64,000 nt of DNA from Apostichopus japonicus (GCF_037975245.1 NC_092563.1:10195001-10259000), one strand, 5' to 3'; shown: positions 12,006 to 25,900, counted from the stretch's first letter. Notes: a model not told the origin generated them from the letters alone. Numbers and translations: made by a program.

Positions 12006-13388
12006 TTAAGCTGCCTTGTAGTTGTAGTAGTTGTACAGCACAGTTTATCGTAACAGTAGGCCTCCGTATATTTACAGTATCATGGTGGCCCCGGTATGCA
12101 CGCGTTTCTCATGTTTGCAATGGATAATTTCTTTACAAAATAACAAACCTAAATTAAACTTAATATTTATAATCTGTATTAGAAACTTTAGCCTTAGGGG
12201 GATAGGACCTTGGCTATATTATTCTTGAAATATTTTAGGGGGATAAATTCACAGCAGTGTTTCTCTTGCACTTTCAGGGGGGACATAGCCTAGGCTTAGG
12301 TCCTAGGCCATATTATTTATACCTAGATTAGGTTTGAGTTAAGGATTAGCCTCCAATTAGGGTCACCCTAAGATAACGAATTAACTAGAATAGTGTGTAT
12401 GGGATTGTGTAGTTGCGTGCGAAACTGTTACACTAAATAAGCTGATTATTCCTAGGGCCCTATAGCCCCCGCCCCCAGGCCTAGCCCTAAATAGTTTTCA
12501 TAAAATACAGAGGCTAGGCCTATGTTTCATACGAAACATCAACTGAACATGACGCCAATCTTTTATTACCAGTTTGTCCACTGACCATCCTATCCAACAA
12601 TCCCGTTAACAATTCACAGGAGACTACACTCCCCCTTCCAAAATAAACATTGGGGACCTTGGAGCAATCTAACAGCCTATTGCTGCCACAGCTGTGTCAT
12701 ATCAATTTATAGGCCTAGTTGTCAGTAATATAGAGGGGGAATATTTCTGGACAATTGCACTGACTTGTCCGGAATTTTTGGCTAAAATTTGTTATATATT
12801 CTAGCGGCATGAGTTGGGACAATTTTTTCTGCTATTTTTTAATTTGTACAAAACAGTTCCGATTCAGAACAAAGGTGGGTGGGTGTTTAATTTGTTGTAG
12901 CTGTTTGTGGGAGTCATATAGCCTTGGACTAGGCTTTTTTCAAGATGGAATATTCCTCGCTTTACATGTGGTACCGTGAACCGCAGTTGATCCCCCTAGG
13001 CTAACCCTAATTCCATTGGAAATAAAATAGGACATCTTTTACGGGGTGTTTCATTCAACTTTTTGGAAATACTACAATTTCAAACATAAATGTATTTGGT
13101 TATCATTGTACACTTGACAAATGAAAATGTAGCTACCATAGCGGATTGATTAATGTTTGCACATGTTTCTTTTCCATACAGGTATCAAATGCATTCAGGC
13201 TTCTGTATCACTGCATAGTAATTTCACTTCCATTTCTACTGTACATTTTAGTAATGGGATGTGATTAAATAGTTGAATTGTGACTGGTATCGTACCGTAC
13301 ATGTTTACCCACATGCTGTACAAAATATGCACATGAACATTAGGGATGCGAACAAATGACAAAAGTTGTATGTTTATCACATTGGCAG
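12006..13388. other. No gene recognised
   Basis: Unique-looking sequence between the foldback element and the first recognisable exon of the decayed finger-family gene. The 5' finger-coding exon expected for that family was not found here. Confidence 0.35.
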
Positions 13389-14403
13389 ATAGACGTCGTT
13401 TAATTGTGGAAGAGGATGCTACTAGCGAAGTGGTTAAGAAAGTCTATCCTTGGCTATTTGAAGATGAAGAGGTACTGTATTAATATGTCTTTGTAGATAT
13501 TATTTATTATACAGTAGTCTGCGTAAAAGTAAAATTCAATCTTGTGGTTTCAAAAGTTATGGACATTTGAATATATTCACTTTATGCCCACCACTTGTTC
13601 GAACCACGACTTTGTTTTTCAAAAATCAATTCAAGACAGTGTTGCGCTAAGCAGCGCGATTGCAGGATTCCCACACTTTTTTTGCTGATACCGCTATTGG
13701 GAATTTGTAGGGGGGATGTTCCCCCTTAAAAAGAAAACCACTTTGTTTTATTCTGAGCTAGAGCCCGATCTATACCTTTATCAGCAAGATCACTCCGCAA
13801 AACCTCATGTCCTCATCCCAAGACTTGGGGAGCCTACTGCTCCTACATTGACCAGCTACAGTAGTCTCTCTCTACTTCTTTACCAATTCGCATCTTCCAT
13901 CCCTTTCGACATGTCTAAACCATCTCAATCTACGTCTCTGAACATAATCCCGAATATGTGTTAGTCCTAAGCGATCTCTTAACTTCTCAGGTGAATTTAC
14001 CATATGTACTGTATAATCTAATTGATCTCATTTAACCATAGATACTACTTGAATTAAAGCGACTTGAAGGAAAGACGACAATGGCACAGTTGCTTGGTGA
14101 AGAAAAGTATGGAGATGCCATAATCCGCTGCACTTTGAAGATGAAGCATCCCACTGTCATAGATACATCCATGGAGAAGGACGAGGGTGCCCGTTAAGGT
14201 ACATTAGTAACAATTCAATCTGTAATTCACTATTCAAGTGATCATCACCCAGGTATGTGCTGGGTCTTCAAAATGGACTACGAGCAAAGTCTGAGGCAGG
14301 GGTGGATGCAAAATATGTCTTGGTAAGGGGTATAACCATTCAGATGTATGGTAGTGAAAAATAAACACCTTCATTAGACATTAACGTTTGTCGTCTTGCA
14401 TCA

Positions 14404-14905
14404 TACAGTCTGAGGAAAATAGGGCGCATCCGTACATACTCAGACTGTGGTAGCACTAAAAGGCTAGTGCACGCATTTGTCTCTTCACATCTTGACTCTT
14501 GCAACAGACTCATTTATGGACTGCCAAATAAGCTCCAGCGTTGTACGAGCTGCCAGGTTGGTTACCTTATCTAGGAAGTGTGAACACATAACCCCCATCC
14601 TTGTAAATCTCCACTGGTTACAAGTGAAGAAGCGTATCATGTGTAAGTTAATGCTTCTGACCTACAAAATATTAAATAAACTTGCTCCATACTATCTATG
14701 TAAACTTCTCAATATCAATGAACCGGTACATATTCTCAGGTCAAATGCTGCTACAACACTTATTGTACAAATGTCAGCACCATTACTTACGGTGAGAGTT
14801 CTTTTTTCAGCAGCTGCTAAACTCTGAAACCAACTACCACCACATGTTTGAAATGCTAAATCTATATGTAAATTTAGGACCTTGTTAAGACTTACTAGCA
14901 GAGGG
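14404..14905 (+). mobile_element. CR1-like non-LTR retrotransposon fragment (3' reverse-transcriptase end)
   Basis: The translation contains LVHAFVSSHLDSCNRLIYG in one frame, then ARLVTLSRKCEHITPILVN and LHWLQVKKRIMCKLMLLTYK in another. This order is the conserved C-terminal end of reverse transcriptases of CR1/L2-type LINEs. The frame changes near 14540 and the rest of the element is missing, so it is a dead 5'-truncated copy. It lies in an intron of the decayed finger-family gene. Confidence 0.85.
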
Positions 14906-16844
14906 TTGTGTGATTTTAAATTATGCTGATTTATATCAGTGGTTTTTTTAAATCACTGATTTAAATCACTTTTCTAATTCTTGGCAGGAAAAGTTGAATT
15001 TGTGGTCAGCATATTCTCTGAAATCAAGCAGTTCCTTATAAAATAGAGTCTCAATCAAGTATCAAAGCAATTTCAGTAAATCTGGGGGGGGGGGGTTGTA
15101 TTTTCAGGGAGAAAAATCCTTGTCACATACACCGGTATGGCATGAGGCCTATCATGCTAAAACAAATTGAACAATTCTAGAAATTGCCTGCTAGAATCCC
15201 CTCAGAGTTCAGTTAAGTTCAGTAGAATAAGGATCAGGATGGACCCTGTGAAAGGCCCTGTACCACAGATAACCCAGACTGCCAGATATGATCATGGATG
15301 AACACAATCAAGTGCTCAGATGATAACGAGACAGGCTGTGTATTGACGGTAGATTGCATAAATTATGGCTGTGAAGTACTTCATTTGGTACAAACAAGTG
15401 TCTGTGTTCAACAAAGGGAAATTGGTACAGTATCATGGGCCCCTTAGTGGAGGGGATAAAGGGCCTAATTTTGAAATTATATTCAAGACTGTTGACTTCC
15501 CTTGATTGTCCCGAAATCAAATTAAATCATTGGGCTGACTGCTCGTATGTGATATGGGTGGGTATAGATGTTTTTGGAAGATTTACGTAACATTTGAGAG
15601 GAAATTGAACTTTTGATTATTGCAAAATTTATTCGATTGTTAAAAAAAAAAAAAAATCAACTCTGAATTAGCATTTATATTTGCAATATGGGTAATGTTT
15701 TTTATAATTATATTTTTTCTGTGTGCAGTGCATTGCAGCATTGTGGTCTTGGACGGAATGCCCTATATAAAAACGTTTTATTATGATTAAGGTTATTATA
15801 ACATGTTTGAAGTTATGGATATGGATATGGATATAGAATGTCTATTCCAATTTCCAAAAATATATTGTTCAATATGCAAATCCATGGGTGGAAGTAGGTG
15901 GTATGTGACAACCTGCCCCCACTTCTCCCTATATGCCTATATGTATTATAGGCTACACGATATGCAGTTTGATCCATTTATATGATGCAATGTTACATTG
16001 TTACAAGCTGAGTATATGGAAATCTAGTCTACTTACTCTACTTTGGAAACAAGAGGCATTTCAATTTATCACTGTCTGCATATTCTCAAATAATATCTTC
16101 CTTGTTCAACTTTCACACTAGTTCATGCTCTGTTGCCAGCTGAATCCTGAGGTTCAAATTTTCATGTGTCAATCTGCTTGCTAGTCTGCTCTCTATTATC
16201 TTCATTTTACTGAAGACCTCAGAATATGATATATGGTTGTTAATTCAGGGAAAACATGTTCTCGGACTTCAGGAATCTGTAGGTATCAATGAAACCTATC
16301 TGTTTTGGGTCCAAGATACGAGTTTGACAACTGATACATATTCTTGACAAATGGAGCAACTCTTTCAATACAATCTCAGTATTTGATATTTTTCCATTAA
16401 TGTTTCTATATTTTGCTTCAAATGTTCCTTATCAGTTATCATTGTCTTGAATCCCTCAAGCTGAAACAATGACATGGATGCAATCATTTTTTATGGCCCA
16501 TGCCAGTAGGGGCCCACGACAAATAACTGAACAATTGGCATAACTTAAAGATGCTTGCTTGGGTTGAGCTCATACTTGATATTAGTTAGCTAAGTAGCCT
16601 AGACCTTATCAAATGATACAAATATCTTTGCTGAAAATAAGACCTGTGATGTATTTAGTACTCTACTTTAATATTATCACCTAAGCAATTTATCGAGTAT
16701 TGAGTATTGCTCTCCGGACTGCAGATGAGTGAATCTGTGATATTTTTGTCCTATCGATGTTACCAAATATGACATAATATCACTCTTCTGAAATGTCATG
16801 ATGTTATGAGTGCTTTAACATTCTGTTGTTGATTTTTCTTTTAG
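14906..16844. other. Intron sequence of the decayed gene, nothing further recognised
   Basis: Contains a G run near 15085, an A run near 15641 and a short ggatat repeat near 15815. No supported coding segment was seen on either strand. Confidence 0.35.
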
Positions 16845-17008
16845 AGTCTAGAATGCATGCAGCAATTCTGTCAGTTCCGACTCTACTGAATGAGAAGTTG
16901 GTTGCTATGATTGTATTTGCAGATGAGGATAGTGTAAGTACCCAATGTATTATTTAAATCAACAGTATGTAAACTATGGGTCAAGGCCATCAGAGGTGGT
17001 CTGATATT

Positions 17009-17470
17009 GTATGTTACAGTGTCGAGGGTTCATCATGATAGTGCCCTGGTAGTGTTTCCTTTGGGGTATTCAGCAATTTTAGGTCTGATGCCATATGGGC
17101 TATTTCAGGAAATAACTCAAAATTAATATTTTCCTACAGATTGTATGGTCACAATGCTTAGAGTTTAATTGTCACGATAGTGTTTTGGTAGTGCTCCTTT
17201 GGGGTGGTTGGAATTTTAGGCCAAAGGTCATGTATGGGCCATATGGGCCATTTTGAACTCCTGAACTCCGCCTGAAATCACACAAAATGTTTCTTTTCCT
17301 ATGAATTCTATGGTGCAGTGTTGAGCATTTTTCACAGTGGTACTTAGGTAGTGCCTCCTTTGGGTTTTTAGGATTTGGGGGCCTAAGTCACCTGTAGACC
17401 ATATGGGCCAATTTATGAAATCACTCAAAATGATACTTTTCATACAAATTTGCCCTAAAATTGGTTTAGC
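17009..17470 (+). repeat. Three degenerate tandem units of about 140-160 bp
   Basis: A phrase of the type ggtagtg-ctcctttgggg followed by ccatatgggcc recurs near 17045, 17185 and 17350. The units are clearly related but diverged. They lie in the last intron of the decayed gene. Confidence 0.55.
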
Positions 17471-18559
17471 CCTAACATTTGTTGGGGCATCTTTTGGCAT
17501 CCTTATTTCTGGGGCCTTGAAATATTTGGGCCCTGAAAACCTTCTGTCTGCAACAAAGGCCCGCACATCTGATCATTATTCCCTAACTAAATATCACATG
17601 TATGACCTGGGAGTGTTCATAGCTGTAAATATAGTAAGGGCATCATCACAAAGGTAGAATAGACTAGTATGTATGTGATAACTGGAACAGAATGTTGGAC
17701 AGATTTCAATCTGTAGTTGCAGTAACCATAACCCAATGTGGATTTCCTGATCAGCCCCAAGTGTATTAAAATCATCTAGTGGAATGAATCCCTACCATGA
17801 TGTAATTAGCTGTAACAAGATGTCATAACTCATGGCAAATATTCATTTCTCTCTAAAATACACGGAACCAGTGCACCATTTAGCTCTGTTGTTTCATTTA
17901 TACTCTGCTATTATTTATATCATCCTTCGTTGGTGGAGTACATTTGTTTGTTGGTCACTCATGGCCATCATGGTCGATCAGCCACCCCTCCCATTTTCTG
18001 AAACTGGAAAGCGCTGTATATTGAATACATATACCTTAATATCTTTGCAGGTTACAGACTTGTCAGACGTGCCAGTTTATATCCAGGTGACAGAGGATGA
18101 AGGTGTTCCAGAGTACACTGTGATAGTGGAAACCTTGCAAGTAGCTACTTTGAAAAGTTTGTTCGCAGCCATGTGCAATTATTTGGCAGTGTTCTATGTC
18201 CTAAATATGGCATAGAGCCTTTGCTGAAGAAAACCCTTCAGTTTTTAAAAAAATCATTTTGAATGTTGATGATACTACACCGGCAGATAAATCAGTCAAT
18301 AAAATTCTGGAGAAGCTAAACATGCAAATCGCTAAAAATTGATGGCCTAATTACTGCTCCAGTCACCTACCATTTTTTGTACAGTTTTTTTGGCTCAAAC
18401 TGTCATCACATTTATAACATAGAATACTGCCTATCAATTGCACTAGCATATATGAGTCAAAATAGGCTAAGGTGTTATAAAACTGTAACTAACTTGCAAA
18501 TAATAAGTCATTGAAAATTTTTTCATTATCATTTGAGCTGTTGCGTGTGTTAGTTTTGA

Positions 18560-20430
18560 CTTACAAAATGTTGTTATTTTTGGTTACGATGCCGAAGGCC
18601 GAGTAACCTATGCGATCAAGTTGGCGTGTGTGAGGGTGCGTTTGTTTTGCTATCTGACCGAGGACTTGAACAAAGCAATTTCAGGTCCTCGGTTGTGATT
18701 TCTAAGGAATCACCACGTCCTCGGAAGAATTCTATTGTATGGGGTATTGTTAATGTTACGGTACGTGGATTTGAACAATGGAAAATACAATGGGGTCCTC
18801 GGTCTGAACGAAACACAAACATGTATGTGTGTGTGTGTGTGTGATGTGACAGCTTGCTCGTAAACACGATATCTCAACAACGACACATTGGATCAATGTC
18901 ATATAGGACTGGTGATGTGTGGATGGTCCCTATTGTTTTTGTTCTCCATCACATGAATATTAATAAGTGGGTAGGGCTTAAAGTAAAATTCTTAAAATGT
19001 CAATATCTTCGCAACGGTATGTCCGATCTGCTTCATACTTGGTATGGTGATGTAAGTGGTTCATTGTCACATGACAATGGAATTTCATCTAATTAATATT
19101 CATGAGTAGGTGGGGCTTAATCCTTAATTGCTAGAAATAGCTTGTATACCTGAAATCTTAGAAATTAAATGTTGAATTACTGTCATTTTGAACTAGTACA
19201 TGCTCCATGATTAGTAGATGTTCCCTATTGTTTTTTTTTGTTCATGACATGAATATTAATGAGTAGGCAGCAGTTAAAGTGAAATTCTTAAAATGTCAAT
19301 AACTTTGCAACGGTAAAACCGATCATCTCCATACTTTGTTGATTGGTGGTGGATAATAATAGTTACATTTTCATGTGAAAATAACATGTAACCTCATTAA
19401 TATTCATGTGTTTGTTGGCCATATAGCATTTGTTTTCCCGAATTCCTAAACTCCTGTCATTCGTCACGTTTGACATGTTTTCCTGGTTCCTGGGAGCTTG
19501 CTGATCTTATCTATATTTGTTTTGCTTTATAAAACCATGAAATTGGCTAGCCAGGCCATTAAAGGAGTAGTCCAGTGACAAATTAAACTGGACTGAAAAA
19601 AAAGTAACCTTTGCAATTAAGTTGGCAAATGTGTATGTTGTGATGAGTTGGCATGTTTGTATGTTTTGATCAAGTTTGCGTGTGGGTATGGGTGTATATG
19701 TATGTTGCATAAATAGCTGGCTCAGACAATTAAAGGGATAGTCTATAGTGAAAATAGTAAATGAACTTAATAATCTGGTATTACTGTACATGAACCTATA
19801 GAGTATAGGGAAATCTTATGTGAGTGGGGTAGATTAATGTGTTGGTAGTAAGGTGTGAAACTGGTAAAATCTGATGGGTGTCAGGTGGGGGGGGGGGTTG
19901 TCAGATGAGTAGGGTGATATTGGGATCAGGGTTGTAGGATGGTAGGTGAGGCTTGCAGGTGGTATGATGGTAAGGGTTCCGCTCTGGGTTGGGGATATGG
20001 GTTGTGTCGTATGATCCCCATGTGTTTGTCTGGAGAGGGGGTGTGGGGTGGTGAAATGCCTAGAGTCAACTATATCACTTTTTTTCAACTTTATATGTAC
20101 ATCAATAAAGGCATTAATTTTTGGTTTTGCTTACGATGGCCAGGTAATCTACAGTTTAGCATGTTTGCAAGTGTATGTATAATCTTAAAAACAATATATT
20201 TAATTACTGTAAATGTATTGAATAACTTGTAGATATGCTACATTATCATTACATGGACCTCATTGTTTTTTGTTGTCCAGTACATGAATATGTGGGTGGG
20301 GCTTGTAATCAAATTCTTAAAATGTCGATATTTTTTTTCAAATATATGTCTGATCACCTTCATACTTGGTAGGTTGGTACAGTAGTGCCACATGAAACTG
20401 AGATTTCATTTATATTCATGAGTGCAACTG
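18560..20430 (+). repeat. Degenerate repeat family with a dispersed-repeat leader
   Basis: Three related segments (about 18900-19110, 19195-19410 and 20260-20420) share aaattcttaaaatgtcaata, a cggtatgtccgatc-like stretch, then atgaatatt and a gtgggtggggctt-like phrase. The leader at 18575-18640 (ggttacgatgccgaaggccg) looks like the start of a dispersed repeat unit. A (GT)n tract lies at 18827-18842. No coding content was recognised. Confidence 0.5.
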
Positions 20431-20704
20431 ACAACTTTATGTCTGATCAGCTTCAGTTTGGTTTCAGTTGTCTGGCAATAAGTACAATACAGGTATATAA
20501 CAATAACAAATTCTGACTTATCTTATTTCATAAACTCTCATCGGCATCAGAACCACTAAACCTTTGGGTTTTCTGGTTCTTCAATTACTGATGAAATCAG
20601 ACACTCTTTTGTACTTACTATTGAGGTGAAGCATATGTAGTGTTTAAGAGAAAATATAAAATGTGATTCCAAATTAATACAGAAATTCTTGCTTTCTTTT
20701 TTTC

Positions 20705-20845
20705 ATGTGAGAGGGCTTGATGGTCTAGCAGTGGTTAAGGCCCAATCAGGTTTTATATCCAAGAATTGTTCCCACCAGTTAGCTCAACAGACAGCTTTGT
20801 ACCTATAAGGGAGTTGTCGCAGGTTCGAATCCGTGGTGGGTCATA
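20705..20845 (+). mobile_element. tRNA-derived SINE head
   Basis: A box A-like ttagctcaacagac and a perfect box B ggttcgaatcc are about 45 bp apart, with cccacca before and tggtggg after as a possible acceptor stem. The T stem pairs poorly, so it is not a functional tRNA. A second half-tRNA-like phrase (tggtctagcagtggttaagg) lies just upstream. Confidence 0.5.
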
Positions 20846-20849
20846 TAAA

Positions 20850-21330
20850 ACTAGTATAGAAAAACTACTTTTATCCATGGGCAAGACTAACTGGATTAGT
20901 CAAGTGACTGCTGGACTAATCATTTAGGTCGCTTGACAAAAGCCTGGTCGATAGAGCATTGTTGAAAGACTAGCAAAAACTGGTCATGTGACTAATTGAA
21001 TAAGTCAATTGACATCTTGACTAATCGTTTAGGTCGCTTGACTAAAGCCTGGTCGATAGAGGCATAATTGAATGACTAGTAAAAACTGGTCATGTGACTA
21101 ATTGAATTAGTCAATTGACATCTTGACTAAGCGTTTAGGTCGCTTGACTAAAGCCTGGTCGATAGAGGCATAATTGAATGACTAGTAAAAACTGGTCATG
21201 TGACCAGGTTTACTTAGTCATATGACCAGAACTATTTGGTCACTGGACCAAAAGTTAGTCAAGTGACTAGAATTAATTGGTCGATAGAAGCATTGTCTGG
21301 ACTAATGTACTCTAGTCATCTTGACTAGAT
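20850..21330 (+). repeat. Tandem block of ~109 bp units rich in tagtca/tgacta
   Basis: The phrase cgcttgactaaagcctggtc recurs near 20930, 21035 and 21145, each time followed by gatagaggcat and aaaaactggtcatgtgac. The two central units are almost identical. Later sequence is a more degenerate set of the same tagtcaagtgact half-sites. It follows the SINE head directly and may be its tail. Confidence 0.65.
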
Positions 21331-22729
21331 TATGTTTACAGTGTATCACTAAATCCTCAAGATCTAACCATTATACCTGTTACAAATGGCAACATTTTTA
21401 TTTTTCAAGGTGAATGAAGTTTCAAACTGAATTACGGGCTCTCTGAAGTTCACGAATATTCACACATCTCTCTTTTCTTTGGTGGTGGTGGTAGGGGAGG
21501 GGGAGGGGGTCTCCTATGTATTGTCCAGATATACAACGACTGAACCATTCCACACACTGAATTCTTATTGAAATTGGTCGATGAAAGAAACTTTAGCTAT
21601 ACAATTGAATATGGACTTCTTTGGACTTAAAAGTTCTCAAGGCCACGTTTAACAATATGTCTGATTACAACCTAGAACACCCAAAGGTTGGCAAAACTAG
21701 TACTGCGGATCAACGGAGACTCGAGTCACTGATTTAATTATCGAAAGTATTACAATTACCGTAAAATTATCTAAGTAACAAGTCAGAACACGATCCAAAA
21801 AGTTTCATAGTTACCAAGCTTGACGCATCCTTGTGACCCCGACGGGGAATTCAAGGGACTACGTCCCCGGGCCAGGTCGATAATAAGGGGGTCCGGGAAA
21901 ATATAGAGTGGTCCTGGAAAATACGGTGGGGTCCGCAAAATATGGAATAAAGTATAGTGTAGTCTTATTTCATAGTATGCTGTACCACCTATGGAAAAAT
22001 TCGACAATTCGTAGTGGAATAATTATCTGCTGGGCCCGATCTGGCCTTTCGACGCCTCCGGGCTCCTTAACCACCCACATAGTAGTGTTTGGTACACTAT
22101 GATAAAGAAAAGGCTCCAACTCGAGTCTGGACTGTAGTTAATAAAATGTCGTATAGGGTGATTGTTTTACTCACCGAGGACTTTGTCTCTATTTTGCTGT
22201 ATGCTGTTTACACCAAACGTGCTAAACCAATTAAGGTACCATTCAAATGGTGCGTCATTCCCAGCACCCGTCATTTTCCGAATCTTTACCACTGAAAATA
22301 AAAATTCATATTTCACCAAACAATTGAGATACACATACTTCTATTGACTTCAAATGCCATTGGACCTGCAGAAAAATGATATAGATCTGAAACCTACTAA
22401 GGTGGATCTCGAAAACAATCATGATGTGCTTTCGACTCTTGGGTGGTATTGTGCCGACATCCATTGCATGCATGTAGTGTGGTGTTTATCTTTATAGCGT
22501 ATGCTAACCTATACAAATCGAAGTTTGTTATATTTTCTTAAAATGTTCCAAGAATGATAGCAGTCAAAAGTAGAATGGCAAGCTGACATTGAGCGTAGCA
22601 CCTCTTAAGTCCCCGATTCCGAACCTTCACACGCTATCACCTATTCATGCATTCAAGACATCGACACATGTTTCTGGTTTGAAAAGAGTAAGCAAATATT
22701 AATAAGCTATTGATTTTCGACATACTTAC
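21331..22729. other. No gene recognised
   Basis: Sequence 3' of the last sulfotransferase exon found. I looked on the minus strand for the next exon, which should start in phase 1, and did not find one with family residues. Confidence 0.35.
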
Positions 22730-22967
22730 CTTCTCTGCCGTGTATTGGCAGGCCTGTCCATCCTAATCTCCGTTTAGACCACCAGTGGGGTTCCTTTGGT
22801 GTTCCCTGGATTTGAGGATGCTGCACAAGTTTTGACCATAAATCTGTAGTACCACATTTTGGCATTCCAATTAGATAGAAGTAAGGTATACATCGTAACC
22901 TTGACTTTTCGTACCAACACGGATTCTTATAACGTTCATCAAATCTTTTTGGAAACTTTCGAAATAG
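22730..22967 (-). CDS. CHST15: Sulfotransferase exon 3 (PAPS 5'-phosphosulfate loop)
   Basis: Acceptor tttcag before 22967; donor GAAG|gtaagt after 22730. Phase 0 in, phase 1 out. Encodes KNPCWYE, FYLIGMPKCGTTDLW and KEPHWWSKRR. Confidence 0.88.
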
Positions 22968-25900
22968 CTGAAATAAAACAAACATTTAACAAATTTTGCG
23001 TTTTCACGTTCCCCACACCAATCACCTCCCATCGCTCCCACTCTGCTGGTATTATTAAGATTGACAAATTCATGGCGTCCACGGTCGGTGCGATCATTCT
23101 TTTACAGCTTATCATAGCGCAAATGAGCTTACCATAGTACATATTAGTTTACCATAGTACATATCAGCTCACCATAGTACATATCATCTTACCATAGTAC
23201 ATATCAGCTCAAAATAGTACAAATCAGCACACAATAGTACAAATCATCTCACCATAGTACATATCAGCTTACCATAGTCCATATCAGCTCACCATATTAC
23301 ATATCAGCTTACCATGTTACATATCAGCTCACAATGGTACAAATCAGCTCACAATAGTACATATCAGCTTACCTTAGAACATATCAGCTTACCATAGTAC
23401 ATATCAGCTTACCTTAGTCTATATCAGCTCACCATATTACATTTCAGATTACCATATTACATATCAGCTCACCATAGTACATATCAGCTCACCATATTAC
23501 ATTTCAGATTACCATAGTACATATCAGCTTACCATAGTACATATCAGCTTACCGTAGTACATATCAGCTCACCATAGTACATATCAGCTTACCATAGTTT
23601 ATATCAGCTTACCATAGTACATATCAGCTTACCATAGTACATATCAGCTTACCATAGTACATAACAGCTTACCATAGTACATATCAGCTTACCATAGTAC
23701 ATATCAGCTCACCATATTACATATCAGCTCACCATAGTACATATTAGCTTACGATAGTACATACCAGCTCACCATATTACATATCATCTCACCATATTAC
23801 ATATCAGCTCATAATATTACATATCAGCTCACCATAATACAAATCAGCTCACCATAGTCCATATCAGCTTACCATAGTACATATCAGCTCACCATAGACA
23901 TATCAGCTTACCATAGTCCATATCAGCTTACAATAGTACATAACAGCTCACCATAGCACATATCAGCTCACCATAGTACATATCAGCTTACCATAGTACA
24001 TATCAGCTTACCATAGTACTTATCAGCTCATCATAGTACATATCAGCTCACCATAGTACATAACAGCTCACCATAGAACATATCAGCTCACCATAGTACA
24101 TATCAGCTCATCATAGTACATATCAGCTCACCATAGTTCATATCAGCTCACCATAGTACATATCAGCTTACCATAGTACATCTAAGCTTACCATAGTACA
24201 CACATTTACCTTTCTGCGCGTAGTGTAATATCATTCTCTTCAGCCGAATATTTAAGGGAGAAAAGCGCAACTATCATCGCCTAACCTACTTGAAAGAAAT
24301 GATTAGGATTCACTATAAAATTCCGTTCATTATTGCCCCCCCCCTCCCAACCGCTCCCCATAACAGCCAAACAGCTAACATTAATTTGACTTTGTCTGAT
24401 TAAGAGAGAATTGAAGAAACCTTTAAGTCGTCCTTCATACACTTGTCTGAAGACCAAAAACATAATAATAATGATGATAAAAATAAAACTACATAGCCAC
24501 AAGAGTAATTGGGCTTTCAATGCGTCTATTCAATACTTTGTTTTTTTCTTTATTCAACGTCACATGGACAGATGTCTTCGATGAAGTGATAATGCTAATA
24601 ACCCAGCTCCGTCGACAGTCGGAGGAAAAACATTCATTCGGGAGATTAATCATAGCTCAGAAGTATTTATCAGCATAAAACTTAGCGTTTACACCTAACT
24701 ATAGTCCTAATTAATACTCTAAGCAGACCTCAGAAATGCAACATTTGACCTCTAAACTTTAACCGCACTTTGACCTCTAAACTTTCACCGCACTCCATAC
24801 AATTTTGGGCCCGCCTACAGCCCGTCTCATGGCGGATATTGTTCTTAACTCAGTCGGGTAAAAATTGCAACTTGCGCCGCCCATCCCCCGCCCCTTCCCC
24901 TCTCCGCCGGTTGGTTATGAAGAGTTCGCGTAATGTGATATGTACTAAACTAGGTTGTTCAGCCACTGTGACTGATAAAGCTCAAATGCTTACATGTCGA
25001 AACCCCCAACAGTTACATATGTGTGTTATATTCTATAACACCACCAACTAATCATATGCCCAAGTTAATCCTCCTAAAGGCCGCATCCTGATCAAAATCA
25101 GAAAGGTTATCCTTGCCATAAATGATCCAATTGTAATTAATATGCTGTTGCTCTTTATGTTTTACGCAGACGTATGAGTTACTATTCCAATCGTTATTTT
25201 ATAACGAAATGGTTTTCCTATAAAACATAGTACATATCAGCTCACCATAGACATAACAGCTTACCATGGTCCATATCAGCTAATCATAATACATATCAGC
25301 TTACCATAGTTCATATCAGCTCACCATAGTACATAACAGCTCACAATAGTACATATCAGCTTACCATAGTACATAACAGCTCACCATAGTACATATCAGC
25401 TCACCATAGTTCATATCAGCTTATCATAGTACATATCAGCTTACCATAGTACATACCAGCTCACCATAGTACATATCAGCTCACCATAGTACAAATCAGC
25501 TCACCATAGTACATATCAGCTTACCATAGTACATATCAGCTCATCATAGTACATATCAGCTCACCATAGTACATAACAGCTCACCATAGAACATATCAGC
25601 TTACCATAGTACATATCAGCTCATCATAGTACATATCAGCTAATCATAGTACATATCAGCTCACCATAGAACATATCAGCTCACCATAGTACATATCAGC
25701 TTACCATAGTACATATCAGCTCACCATAGCACATGTCAGCTTATCATAGTACATCTTAGCTTACCATAGTACACACATTAACCTTTCTGCGCGTAGTGTA
25801 ATATCATTCTCTTCAGCCGAACATTTAAGTTAGAAAAGCGCAACTATCATCGCCTAACCTACTTGAAAGAAATGTTTAGGATTCACTATAAAATTCCGTT

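Larger units (their letters stand above)
13389..18342 (+). pseudogene. Decayed member of the two-finger protein family
   Basis: Four exons have good splice signals and agreeing phases: 13389-13471 (RRRLIVEEDATSEVV and on), 14042-14198, 16845-16933 and 18051-18342. Two lesions break the frame. The second exon has an in-frame TAA at 14195-14197, just before its donor. The last exon reads to NMA and a TAG at about 18212, but the family-like tail KKTLQFLKKIILNV continues in another frame to a TGA at 18340-18342. The intact relative at 1777-1983 has FYTFNIS, five more residues, then KKTL. Here the matching gap is 14 nt where 15 would keep frame, which points to a 1-nt deletion. The exon coding the N-terminal fingers was not found upstream. 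A CR1-like fragment sits in the second intron. An intact short protein ending at the TAA cannot be excluded, nor can a sequencing or assembly error at either lesion. Confidence 0.6.

Noticed and set aside
15308-15520. 70-codon minus-strand ORF
   Set aside because: It has some compositional balance but no recognisable motif or splice sites.
20764-20845. Functional tRNA gene
   Set aside because: The acceptor-like ends pair, but the T stem does not and the anticodon arm is irregular, so a SINE head fits better.
23122-25772. Regular 20 bp arrays that look like a CRISPR
   Set aside because: The whole period is 20 bp with no unique spacers, and the DNA is eukaryotic.
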